This document shows, one piece after another, positions 13,801 through 24,451 of a stretch of 64,000 nt of DNA. The DNA is from Stenopsyche tienmushanensis. Its lineage: Eukaryota; Arthropoda; Insecta; Trichoptera; Stenopsychidae. How positions within the stretch are numbered: the first letter of the stretch is position 1; each line of letters starts with the position of its first letter. The notes under the pieces were generated by a model, which was not told the DNA's origin, made no database searches, and worked only from the letters and a program-made list of their open reading frames with translations. Both the position numbers and the translations under genes were made by a program. The stretch covers positions 1 through 64,000 of the forward strand of contig WACJ01000342.1 in NCBI GenBank assembly GCA_008973525.1, written 5' to 3'.

Positions 13801-16800
13801 TCAATTTTTATTCGGTCTGTTGTATATAGCTTAAAAATGCATTCCACGCTCTCAGGTTCAAAATGATAAAGTCTATTTAATTGAAGTCTAATTATGCGAC
13901 TTGACTCTTTGCACTCTGTGACTCTCGCTCACCACTCAGTTTGATACAAAAACTCGATGCACGGCAATAACTGTTTACATTTAGTTCATTTGAATTGGGT
14001 CCCTACGTTCTTCTGTATACTCTTATGAAGTATAACATGACACCCTCTTCAAATAGATGTAAGATTTTCTTATCTGAAATTAATCCGCAACCACGAACCA
14101 GACTGCATGTTCAGCAGCTAGTTCGAACTTGACAGTCGTGACAGAAAGACTACCAAGTTTTTGATCCCTATAAGCATTGAACTGGAAGTTAGGAAGGATT
14201 ACAAAGTCTGTTCTCAAAGAAACAAAGCCGGCAAAAACATCAAACCACATATAGTACTTGCCCCAAAAAGCCAGGCATGCATCTTGGTAATTGTTTTATA
14301 AAATATCCCACATAGTAAAATTACAGAGAGTAACATTTAAGAAATTATATTCATAAAGGTGTAAAGATATATAATATTTGAAATGAATTTGTGTGTAATG
14401 ATTTTTAAGTTAGGAGTAAGAAATCCACCAAAAGTGCTGCGAAATGTCTCGAATTGCTGGTTCTTCTCATGAAAAAGGTTCTCGTGTGCAAAGGGTTAAA
14501 TTCAATGGAATTCTTTTATACGTGTTTACGTTACGTATGGGGAGCAGGTGAATTAGGCATAGCCCCACTCTAAAGATTAAACTTCCAAATGGACAGCTTC
14601 TTTTAGTCCATTTATAGAAGTCAACATAGGAGGGAGATTGGGTAATAAAAATATGATTGTTGGCTCTAGATCTATATTATTTCACCATCCGAGAAGCTGG
14701 CACGAATATCAAATCTTCCCCTTGGGACTCCGTCTTCTTCTTAAGTCTTGACTCAACTGAACAATCATTCAGAACTTGGACACTTGTGGTAGTTAGCCAG
14801 TTAATGTACTCTGAACTTATAAATTTGTAGATAAATAATTATTTTAATAGTCATTGTGATTTATGTGAGTAATGTTTAGATGTTTGTTAACAAATTACGT
14901 ACGGGGGGGGGGGGGGGAAACTTCACATGCCCATAGTTGTTAAACATAATTTATGCTTCCTGTATGTAAACATCTGTTAACTTTGAAAATATGAATATGC
15001 TTTCCGTATGTAATGTGTTGACAATCTATAAATATTTTATGTTGTGGAGTTTTTAAGATTTACACAGGTCATGTTTATGTATGATTTTTAATTACTCAAC
15101 ACGTTAGTAAAAAACGGGTTTTTAATCGCGTCGTTTTCATTTTGAACCACCTATTGGGTTCATCATTATTCCGTGTAGGGATTCTGAAGTCTCGGCTTTT
15201 CAATCGATAACTCATTGTTTCGAATTCATCTTTTGGTAATGAAAACCCTTTTAGTGTAATATATTCACTAATGGAATCACTATTTGCAATCCCTCTTATG
15301 GAAAAACCATCCAGCTCAGCTAGCTGGGCATCGATTTCTGGAAGCGTTTTCCTCTTCACAAAATTTATTATTGGTGGTTGGGATATTTTAATTCTTTTCT
15401 CACTGTTTGAACATTCCGCATCGACGATGTCTTTTTCGGTGTTTTTATTAAAACAGTGGGTTTTATTGGGCAGGTTTTTTATAATGTTTCCATACTTCCG
15501 ATTGACTTCTTTCCATTATGGACTACAATAATGATTAAATATATATATAACAAAACGATCCTACTTCTTTAATTCGAGATATATAAAATAAATTATAATA
15601 ACCTTTGAAAAATTTTAAAAATATATATGACGTTTTGCATTATTTTTATGCCTTGTACTCTGTTATAACTGCTATCATTCAATACATATCGGACACTTTG
15701 ATGTATTTCGAGGGTTTCGGGGGCATAAAAATGTGTTTTCAAAATTAAAATGTACAATATATTAAGCACATTTTAAATCATGAAGTCTCAAGTCCCGGGA
15801 TTTTTTCGTTGAACGTCCCAAGACTCTGGATTATTGCTAATTTGAATTTATCCCTAAAATAATATAACGCGATCGGATACCCATTCGACTTTGAATTACT
15901 AAGATATAAAGGTATAAATATATGTATATATTTTGAGTCTTTAACAGTACCACAAATCATAGTCGAATAATTTGTAGTTAATTTGCATTACTTTGATAAT
16001 TTGTAAAGGATAGATCTTACATTTCTATAAGCTCAAAAATGTGTACATATATTATATCTGAATTTTATGTGTAATATTGTATATTAATTTTTAGACGGTA
16101 AATTTGCATCAGGTGGATCAAGTCCAAGCAGAGAAGTTCAAGAAATATTATCTATCAAGGGATCGGATTGTTTTTATGAAGACGAATTTGATGAAGAGAT
16201 GAATGGACAAACGCCGAGAATTGAGCGCCAAGATTCCTCTGCTAATGGTTCTTCCAAACCAAAACCTTTAGAGGAAGATGAAATATATCCTTGCAATATT
16301 CCGGATGTAAATTTGTATATGACTTCTCCCCAAATGGGTCATTTATATGCACACAAATCAACAAATATGAACAATAGCGGTAATATATTTTATTCAAAAC
16401 TTTTATGTCAAAATATTATATCCATTATGGATCTTTGTATTGACGTATCATATTTTAAGAGTAAATTTATAATTTACCTTCATTGTCACCTAAAATAATG
16501 TTGCATGATTGATATTTACAATAATGAACTCATTGAATACATTCAATCGATTGTATTACATTTTTGTTGTGGACACTTAACTAGTTGTTATGCTAAATGA
16601 AATTTAATTGTTTACTAATGTGGTTTGACTTTTGTTATGGTTGATCGTTTCAGTTATAGATATAGTTTCTCTTCATTTACACAGGTTTTATTGAATCGGA
16701 TGGCGCATGGCCTAGCATTACAATAGCTCAATTAAATGAAGCAAATCAACGCAAATCTATTGATAATAGTGAAAAGTCTAGTACTCATAGTAAAACAAAT

Positions 16801-19800
16801 AGCGTCAATATGGCAATGATCATTGATCTTACAGAGAATGAAAATACTGCAAATGTAACAGTTGATAAACCGGATAGAAATAGTAAATCATCTTTCAGTC
16901 CAATTCAAAACTCTGAAATGAAATCTGTGATTGCAAAATTAGATAAACTTGCAAGTAGGTGTATGATACATAATTTAAATATATATATTAGAATTTTTAG
17001 CATTGATGTGAGTCATGTTTGTTTTGGATACCTCTTTCAGATATATCAAAAAGAGATATGATTTTAATTTACATCTAAAATAAACATACATTTAATTCAT
17101 ACATGTGCTTTATGTTTGTGTGTTAATATGTGTATTTTATATTTTAGCAATTATGCATGATCAACAGAAAGAAATAACAGTGCTGCGTGGTGAAATAGCT
17201 ACTCTAAGAAGAATTAATCAAAATAATATAACTCAAAATAATATCGATGACTCTAATTCTACGGCTAAGCTTTTAGAACAATCCTTACTAAGAAATCAAG
17301 TGCAATTAAAACAAATGGTCGATACAGCCATTGCAAGCAGGTATGCTGATTATGATTTAAGGGTGGTTCATACCAAGCGTAAAATACCAGATATGGTAAA
17401 AATAGAGGCAGAAAAGTAGTGACCGCACGTTAATTCGGCATTGTTTTTCGACTAGGGCTGCCAACTCCCGTTGTGCCTGTCTGCAGACGAGTGTTTTCTA
17501 TGTACCGTGTATTTTAACCCTTTGAACTCATTTATTATATATTTTATATATATTTGTATTTTAAGTGTTGTTTGTGATGGTGCGACAACGTTGACAGCCC
17601 TAGGATCACGAAGCCTAGTCTCTTTACCATACCTGGTGTTTTACGCTTTACCAGGCATTGGAGTGTAATAATTTTTAACTTTGTATTTAATTATGTTTTG
17701 TAGGGTAGAAACTGATAGATCTAATCGTGAAGCTCTTTTGTCGGGGGTGTCACAAATAATGGGAGCGCAATTAGCAGAAAAATTGAGCGCTGTAGTGTCT
17801 CATGAAACGTGCAACACTCTCGTACCATTAATGCAACGATTGATAGATCCTTTTATGAGATCTATGCAAGTTGAGCTTTCTAGAAAACTTACAGCTACTG
17901 ATAATCTTCTAACTGAAAATGTTCAGAAAATGGTCAATAACAAGGTCCAACTCTACATTTATGCATTTTAAAAATAATGCATTTTTTAGTTGATCATAAT
18001 ATCGAACTGTATTATTTTTTATTGCAGAACGTTACGGATGGTCTTTGTTTGGCAATTTCTCACGCTCTTACCACGTCAACGAAAGAAGCCTTCAAACAAA
18101 CTATACAAACGTCTTTAGTACCTCATTTGGAAAAAGCTCAAGCCCAAATGCTCAAGCAACTCAACCAATCCTTTAGTTCTGGAACAAAAGAATGTAAGAT
18201 TTTTTATGAACGCATTGATGATTTTCCACAAATACATCATCGTGTATTAATTGCTTTTTATTTGAACATTCAGATTTATCAGCATTCGAAGGATGTACAA
18301 AGCGTATGTTGGATAATGTTAGTACTGTTGACGAAACATTTAAACAAGTTAAAAATGTTTCTACCCATCTTCAAACTGTATTAGATCAACAAAATAAAAC
18401 TAACAATGGTAACGCACAAACACAACAAGCCATTAAACAGTTGAATAGCATAACTAAGGAATTGCAAAATGCTATTTCTAGTTCACTCCATGGGTATATT
18501 TAAAATAATTTTTCATGTTATTATAATTCTTGTTATGCCATGATAGCAAAATTTTACATTGATAATTCAATGTTTTTTAGAACGATTGAAATAATTTTAC
18601 ATGAATGGCATAATTTATGCAACTGATAAATATTTTTGTTTATATAGAGCTCTTGAAAATCAACTATCACCTATTAGAGAATGTATTCGCGAACAAATTA
18701 GTTGTGGTATGGCTGCCCAAGCTGCCCAGTTGGAAGACTGTGTACTATCAGCTGTAAGATCTGGTAACCAAACTCCTGCACCCAGTATTACAGATACCCA
18801 AGTCAGTTTGAATTAAATATTTGTTTATATAGTATAATTTCTATTGTTAGAATAAATCTAATCAACTTAAAAATATTTTTTGTAGGCTCAACAACATCAT
18901 ATAGAGAATTTGTTGCAATCCGGACATATAAATGCTGCATTTCAATATGCACTCAGTGCATCTGATTTAAAGCTTGTAGTGTATGCGTGTGTCCTTGCAG
19001 ATCATCGGAAAGTGTTCTGTTATCCATGTCCGCTTCAAGCAAATGTTTTACTTTCACTTATACAGCAGCTCAGTGCAGACATGAGTAGTGATACCCAACT
19101 TAAATGCAGGTAAAATTAAATATGTATTTATTTATTGAACAATTCAATTTTGATGGTTAGTTGTGTTTCATTCTTTAACCCTATCGGACCGGAAATCAGC
19201 GAGACAGAGACGGGTGTCTTGCGTCTCATCATGCACTTGTGCATCGATCGCTATCATCGGATAAGCTAATAAGGGTTCATCTCACTTTGACAGCCCAAAA
19301 AATAGGCAATTTTTAACAATTTTTCTCACAGGTGAATACTCCGTATAATGAAATCAATCTTTTTGAGATTTATTACGGCACTCTTATATAATACTAAAAA
19401 AATTAATTCATAATTAAAAAAATATATATATTATATCGTTTTTAAAACATCAAAATGACATGTCATAAAATATGCAAGTCTATGGAGTGGAACAATTTTT
19501 TCATTCAGGCTTACCTGAAAAAAAAATCAAAAAGATTTTTAACTCTTACGGGAGTACTATCGGAGACCTTCCGTTATCCCCTCCACTATTCAGAAAGAGC
19601 ACTCTTGCGCATTGAAGCTCTGAGGCAGACAGAGAGAGAAAACTTAGCGCAGTTCGGGAAACTGAGACGGAGAGCTTCCCCCCATGCAGGCGTGGCGTTA
19701 TTAGCCGAGTATCACTACTCCTTCAGAAATAAACTAGCAGGCTTGCATGGTAACCCTGTCCTTTTATTTTCGCAACACATAAATAGGCAAAAATAACTGA

Positions 19801-20323
19801 ACAACAGAAAGAAAATGCTATGCAAGTTGAACATTAAGAAATGAACGAATATTGTGTGCTGCCAACAGTATTAAGGTTCATTTATTGAGCTTGGTTCATT
19901 ATCAAGCTTGTTACACGCTGTGGCAGAGCTGACAGAAAAGTGGATTTACATTAGAGCGTAGCATGTCTGCTCTCCGGTTCGAATGGGTTAATACTTGATC
20001 GACGTTTACTTTTTAATCTATTGATGTTCAAACAATATGTACTTGAATTAATAATGAAAGAATTTTATATACTGGAAGCTAATATTTACTTCGAAATGTA
20101 TATGTAATTAATATTTAATTTAAATTAACTTTTTTTTAGTTATTTGGGAGAAGCTGTCACATATTTAGATACTGATAATCCGCTGACGAAAGAGCACATG
20201 CCAGCAGTCTTGAGAGAACTTCAGAAACAATTAAATAGTTTCCTTGTACAAAACCCCAACAATTCATCTTCTCGACAATTGAAGCTTTTATTACTTGCGA
20301 CAGAATCACTATTAAAGTCATAG
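7862..20323 (+). CDS. EDC4: EDC4 / Ge-1, enhancer of mRNA decapping 4
   Basis: Scaffold of the cytoplasmic (P-body) mRNA decapping complex with DCP2/DCP1. Coding exons: 7862-7929, 8194-8399, 8472-8676, 8879-9031, 10516-10700, 10782-10885, 11251-11555, 12048-12157, 12723-12936, 13101-13270, 13362-13531, 13613-13788, 16095-16379, 16685-16954, 17148-17340, 17704-17944, 18028-18193, 18274-18493, 18648-18801, 18886-19109, 20140-20323, with all GT-AG phases agreeing. The product is about 1333 aa (human EDC4 about 1400). Residues about 60-410 form the N-terminal WD40 domain (SWEHK, RILWCPYVPE, FSPDGTSLATASCDG, FWKFVVTGAE). A Ser-rich linker with the family motif GGSSPSREVQEILS lies near residue 695, a coiled coil near 865-935, and the helical Ge-1 C-terminal domain at about 1200-1333. 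Exon 4 has an apparent +1 frameshift: TGA at 8925-8927 breaks the frame just before RILWCPYVP. The start is the first ATG of exon 1. Orthology is firm; exon 1 is less certain. Confidence 0.93.
9233..9930 (+). mobile_element. TTAA-type (piggyBac-like) MITE, copy 1, degenerate ends
   Basis: This element lies in EDC4 intron 4. It aligns along most of its length with the element at 19175-19991: shared tracts include gacttgcgtctcatc, gtggcgtcattagccgagta, ggcaggcttgcatggtaacc and the right end ctccggtatgaaaggatta. Both TTAA termini have decayed, so this looks like an older copy. It has no transposase frame. Confidence 0.65.
9934..10195. mobile_element. hAT-like MITE remnant
   Basis: It starts cagcgattcttaaattttt, then has ccgcgaaccccc and gcggatccccc, and ends gcgtaccccat. 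This CAG-GATTCTTAA ... CGCGaACCCC arrangement is common at ends of hAT-type MITEs. I see no clean 8-base duplication. It directly follows the TTAA element in EDC4 intron 4. Confidence 0.4.
10251..10268. repeat. Poly-T tract (18 T)
   Basis: An uninterrupted run of 18 T in EDC4 intron 4, about 250 bases before exon 5. It could be the tail of an inserted repeat or simple slippage. Confidence 0.7.
12275..12613. mobile_element. TTAA-flanked (piggyBac-like) MITE, second family
   Basis: A 339-base element in EDC4 intron 8. It is bounded by TTAACCCTTTGC on the left and GCAAAGGGTTAA on the right, a perfect 12-base inverted repeat that includes the TTAA target. TTAA duplication with CCC termini is the signature of piggyBac-superfamily insertions. 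No coding capacity, so non-autonomous. Confidence 0.75.
13899..14501. mobile_element. Degenerate relative of the TTAACCCTTTGC MITE
   Basis: This lies in EDC4 intron 12. The left end ttgactctttgcactctg and the right end gtgcaaagggttaa are inverted relative to each other and resemble the ends of the element at 12275-12613. The left target has decayed. The interior is unlike the first copy, so this is a longer or composite member. Confidence 0.4.
14903..14917. repeat. Poly-G tract (15 G)
   Basis: A run of 15 G within EDC4 intron 12, in otherwise AT-rich sequence. A simple repeat; its exact length may be unreliable. Confidence 0.7.
15096..15530 (-). pseudogene. hAT transposase N-terminal relic
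   Basis: On the minus strand, inside EDC4 intron 12, a broken frame begins with MERSQSEVWKHYKKP, which looks like the start of a BED-type finger. After a frameshift come QPPIINFVKRKTLPEIDAQL and LDGFSIRGIANSD...LKGFSLPKD, which follow the pattern of hAT transposases between the BED finger and the catalytic region. No catalytic part is present, and it reads into unrelated sequence at 15096. Domesticated-gene status is unlikely because of the stops and the intronic antisense position. Confidence 0.5.
17420..17680. repeat. Repeat-like insert in EDC4 intron 15
   Basis: The stretch contains ctagggctgccaac and, inverted about 150 bases later, gttgacagccctag. It also has an internal tttaaccctttgaactc resembling a TTAA-MITE end, and a small hairpin (ttaccatacctggtg / tttaccaggcatt). 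It looks like a short inverted-repeat element; family not resolved. Confidence 0.4.
19175..19991 (+). mobile_element. TTAA-type (piggyBac-like) MITE, copy 2, most complete
   Basis: An 817-base element in EDC4 intron 20. It is bounded by TTAACCCTATCGGACCGG on the left and CCGGTTCGAATGGGTTAA on the right. The ends are imperfect inverted repeats including the TTAA target. It is the best-preserved member of a family also seen at 9233-9930, 22659-23291 and, inverted, at 29342-29838. A 113-codon open frame inside it does not resemble a transposase. Confidence 0.75.
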
Positions 20324-20691
20324 TATATTACCATCGTCAATAGCTAATTATTAATTTTTTTTCCGATGTCCTGTTTAATTATCAAGTTATAAAGTATTAT
20401 TTTTGATGATGTATTGTTAATAATTGGCAGAATTTCATAATCGTTAAGGATGCTAAATATATTAGAAAAATAATAATGAAAATGTTAAGTTTTCTACAAA
20501 TTTATTTTAATGATTTCCCGATTTCAAATGCTCTGTAACATGTCCGTTCTTAAATTTAGTCATTGAAACATATTTGTAGAATACGGATAATCGCTTTTCA
20601 TAATTATTCATATCGAAGTAATATGAAGTTTTATCAAGTATTAACATAAAAAAAAACCATGTTTAAATATTACAAATTTTGTTCTACGTAT

Positions 20692-20697
20692 AATAAA
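20692..20697 (+). promoter_or_regulatory. Candidate EDC4 polyadenylation signal
   Basis: AATAAA about 370 bases after the EDC4 stop at 20321-20323. Other A-rich variants lie nearby, so usage is unproven. Confidence 0.35.
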
Positions 20698-22658
20698 TGG
20701 ATGTATTTCTTTTAAATTTACGATCATCGTTAGGCTTAATTACACAACACAGATAAAAATGTTTTTTTATAATTTAGTTTATGTATTTTATTCATTAAAT
20801 GAATTTAAGTTTAAAATCAATTTTACAGTGCGTCAATGAGCATTATTACCATTCTCAGCACGTATAAATTTATTTTATGAACGATATTGTGTGAACATTC
20901 TTGATTTTTTTGAAAATATAAATTATGTTAATTTTATAAATTTTCATCATTATTTAACCGAGTCAACATGAGTCTGATCATAATTCTCAGTAAGCCTGTT
21001 ATTGCGTCAATTAGATCTAAATTAAACCATTTTTAAGTTCTTAATGTAGAAAGACAGCATTAATATTAGCCGTCCAACTGAATATCAAACTTAAAACGTT
21101 AATCTAATTGTTGATTTAATTCTTATTAAATATGTATAACGAAACCAAATAATATTAATTCAGATTCGGAACATAAAATATTCGTCTCCAATTTTCTAGA
21201 AAATAAATTATTTCTCCATCTTAATGCGCAGTGGTTGAACTTGATTCCTAAATTGAAGCAGGCCCCCAGTTTGATATAAACCTGCATTAGAAACAATTGT
21301 GAATGATAGAAAATTCATTAAAAAATTAAACATTTGTTATATTATGTAGATAGTTAAAATTTCTATTGAATTAATATGCCGTAAAAATGAAGCAGATTTA
21401 TATGCTCAATCCGCTACATAAAAATAATATCTTGCACCAACACGTTATGCTTTATTCTAATTAAATGAAAATGATGCATATATCTAGCAGCATGGAAATA
21501 GTTAAATATATCGATGATCTATAATAAATTTGTTTAATATTGTCTGTGATTTATCGATGTTATTAATGTTGTGCCTATAAATCTTGATTCATATTAGACG
21601 TAGAAGAAATGTTTTCCATGGAAAATTTTTGGTCTCCAATTTGTCGATGTTGAAGAATGTCATAAATATCAGATTTTCTTAGTTTTAATATATTTTTGTT
21701 GATTGTTGAAACAATTCCACTCCACAAGTGTTTTTCCCTACTTTCAAAGTTCTATTGAATTTTGACGTAATTTATAACACAAAGGGACCAAGATTTTTCT
21801 TTAACTCTACCTTAATATTCTCTAAATACTATGCGATAATAGTATGACATTTATTTTGAATACAGAATGTTAGAATCGATTTAATTATAATTCTATTTTT
21901 AAATACAAGAATGCTTATCGATAGAAATTACGATAATATCATTGATCCAAATAACCCAGGAATTATTATAATCTTACATTCTTCCATATTTACTGGTTAA
22001 CACTGAAATTTTAACAAAGGAAAATTTCATATTTATCATCGATATATTATTGAACATCGAGTGGTTTTGTGTAATAAGAAAATAATTTGTTTAACGACAA
22101 GTCATATGTGGAGGTTCACGTCAATTATGTTTGTTTGAGTAATCATCACAATTTTTCAGTATCTCATAGATCGAATGAGAATGTCTTTGCTCATGCCACA
22201 CGTTCTAATTGTTTGTCCATTCAACAAATTGGTACATTTCAGTGTAAAAAAATAGTAATGCTGTAAATCAAACAATAAAAAATATTTTTTAGAATTACTA
22301 AGCTTACTTTAGTTTACAATTGAATCATCTGAAAAGTATGTCTTTAATAAGAATAGGTTTTTAAAAGTGAAGTTTTGTTCGGATTTTATGTACGATTCGT
22401 GCATAAACGTGTTTTATAAAATGTCATGGATCATAAAATAAGTCTTCGTATATTTTCAGAGGGTGCACATGTGTTAATGTGTGATAAATAGTGCTGTTCA
22501 TAAAACATTTTTCGTTTGGTTCAAAAATTATATTTCAAAGTTAAATAATGGCAATAAAAATGAAAAACCTTTGGGTTTTATAAAAGAAAATTCCTTTTTT
22601 TATTAACCTCATACTTGATAAGTTTACTCCTTTTCTGCATCAAATTCATTGTCATATT

Positions 22659-23291
22659 TTAATCCTATCAGACTAGAAATAATGCGACAGACGAGTGTCT
22701 TGCGTCTCATCATACACTCATGCATCGATTGCAAGATAAAGGTACAGTGGTGCCTCACACAACGAACTTAATTCGTTCCAGGAGCAAGTTCGTTATGTGA
22801 AACGCGCAAAAGCACGCTTTTTGGCCGATGGTTTCATGAAAAACCTGTCCAAAGTCGTTCGTTGTGTGAAGCGAAGTTCGTTGTATGAATCATGAAATGA
22901 ACAAATAGGAAGTTCGCTGTGTGCAGCGTTCGCTGTGCGAGGCACCACTGTACACTTCTTAATATTCACAATATATTTTTTTTATAGAAACTCGTAAATG
23001 TTCATACTTACTATTCAACAAAAAACCGTTTCTAAAGAATCTTTTAACCGTCATAAAATTTAGGTGTAATTAACTGAAATTGCTATTGTCGGATAAGCTA
23101 TTTCAACAAAGATAAGACGATTTTCGTTTGCGTTGTCTTGAGAGGAGGCGTTCGTTTCGATTATTAAGATACTCGCATCATTCTTATCGTTCACCAATTT
23201 TGCTATTCCTTCTTGACTGTTCTGGAGTGGCGTCATTAGCCGAGTATTACTACTCCTTCAGATGTAAACCGGCAGGCTTGCACGGTAACCC
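22659..23291 (+). mobile_element. TTAA-type MITE, copy 3, interrupted and 3'-truncated
   Basis: It begins TTAATCCTATCAGACTAGAAAT and carries the family tracts gtgtcttgcgtctcatca, gtggcgtcattagccgagta and ggcaggcttgcacggtaaccc. It then breaks off into unrelated sequence, so the right end is missing. It is interrupted at 22745-22950 by a pogo-like MITE. Confidence 0.7.
22745..22950. mobile_element. Pogo/Tigger-like MITE nested in copy 3
   Basis: A 206-base element with long inverted ends: CAGTGGTGCCTCACACAACG on the left, and on the right the inverse of CAGTGGTGCCTCGCACAGCG. TA lies outside both ends (22743-22744 and 22951-22952). The interior keeps repeating gttcgttgtgtgaa-type hairpin sequence. 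Its position inside an older TTAA-type element gives a relative age. Confidence 0.8.
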
Positions 23292-23460
23292 AAAGAAACT
23301 AACACTAGTCCAATGAATACCATTAGCGATCATTAACACATAGATATTTGGCAGGGTCAATTTGTCATTTGTATTTTAAATTTGTACATAAAGAACGTAA
23401 GTCACTAACAATATATTTTGTTATTTTGGCATCTTTGTTTACAAAAGTAAGATATCGGGT

Positions 23461-23955
23461 GGCAGAGTTTAAATGAGACTGTGCGAGCTGTCAAGACGAA
23501 CAGCGCAGTGGTTGACCAAATGAGGTAACCACCTCAGAAATGTTGAAGAAAATCCACAAAATGGTATTGGATGACCATCGACTGTAAGTGCGCGAGCTAG
23601 CAGACATGGTAGCCTTTTTAAAAAATGCTGTACATTGCATATTGACTGAAAATTTGGATACGAGAAAGCTGTGCACAAGATGGGTGCTGCATTTGCTTAC
23701 ATTGGAACAAAAACAGCGTCGTGATGATGTTTCAATTGAGTGTTTGGCGATCTTTCGCAGCAACAAGGCTGACTTTACATCTCTTCAGGATGAAACATGG
23801 GTCCATCACTTCACATCTCCGACAAAGGAACCCTCCACTGACCATGCCAAGCCGCTAAACAAAAGTGCACAGCAAGGTGCAAAATTTGAATTCAATATCT
23901 ATACCTGCAAGGACACGCTCATTCTCAACTCCGAGTGGCCACTTACACCCTGAGC
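23461..23955 (+). pseudogene. Mariner transposase relic
   Basis: An open stretch from 23588 reads like the middle of a mariner transposase: RELADMVAFLKNAVH (second helix-turn-helix), LDTRKLCTRWVLHLLTLEQK, then the first catalytic Asp in DETWVHHFTSPTK. It stops at 23951-23953, and the other two catalytic Asp are absent. Upstream, ETVRAVKTNSAVV is a degenerate N-terminal piece in another frame. Inactive. Confidence 0.7.
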
Positions 23956-24436
23956 GCGGGTTAGAAACTAGCTAGATTTTGTAACTTCAAACTAAAAAAC
24001 TAGCTAAGATAGCAGCATAAATTTTGTAGGATAGATAAATATATCGTTTTTATGTATCAGTGTCCAGTAAGTTGGTTGCCACCAGTGTCAAGTAATTGTA
24101 CTATAAATTTCATTCCTAGCACAATTTCAGCATTTCAAGGGACGATAATGTACTTTGAATTAGTTTTTCTACATACCACGATACAGAAAAACTTCTTCCA
24201 AATAAAGGGATGGATATTGACGAGCCTACCATGGATGAATATTAAATAATGAACAAAATTTGACCCACTTCTTAAAAAATCCTTGACATAGATAGATTAT
24301 TTTATTATTTATTCTGAGTAGTGTACTTCGTATATTAACCAGATTTTTTACATTAACTGCAAGCATGATTTTGAAATCATCAATGTTATAGGGAGAACAC
24401 AATAAATGAACAATCAATAGATACACTTTAATAAAC

Positions 24437-24442
24437 TTTATT
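24437..24442 (-). promoter_or_regulatory. Candidate UTP23 polyadenylation signal
   Basis: AATAAA on the minus strand (TTTATT on plus) ten bases beyond the UTP23 stop, which implies a very short 3' UTR. Confidence 0.45.
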
Positions 24443-24451
24443 ATATAAATT

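Larger units (their letters stand above)
20324..24451. other. Convergent intergenic region
   Basis: EDC4 (+) and UTP23 (-) end facing each other here. 20324 to about 22650 is plain AT-rich DNA with no gene that I can see; its first part is EDC4 3' UTR. The rest holds a TTAA-type element with a nested pogo-like MITE and a mariner transposase relic. Confidence 0.7.

Noticed and set aside
19455..19796. 113-codon open frame in EDC4 intron 20
   Set aside because: It lies inside MITE copy 2 and is disrupted in the sister copies.
19970..19992. ggttcgaat, resembling a tRNA T-loop box
   Set aside because: It is the end of the MITE (ccggttcgaatgggttaa); there is no cloverleaf around it.
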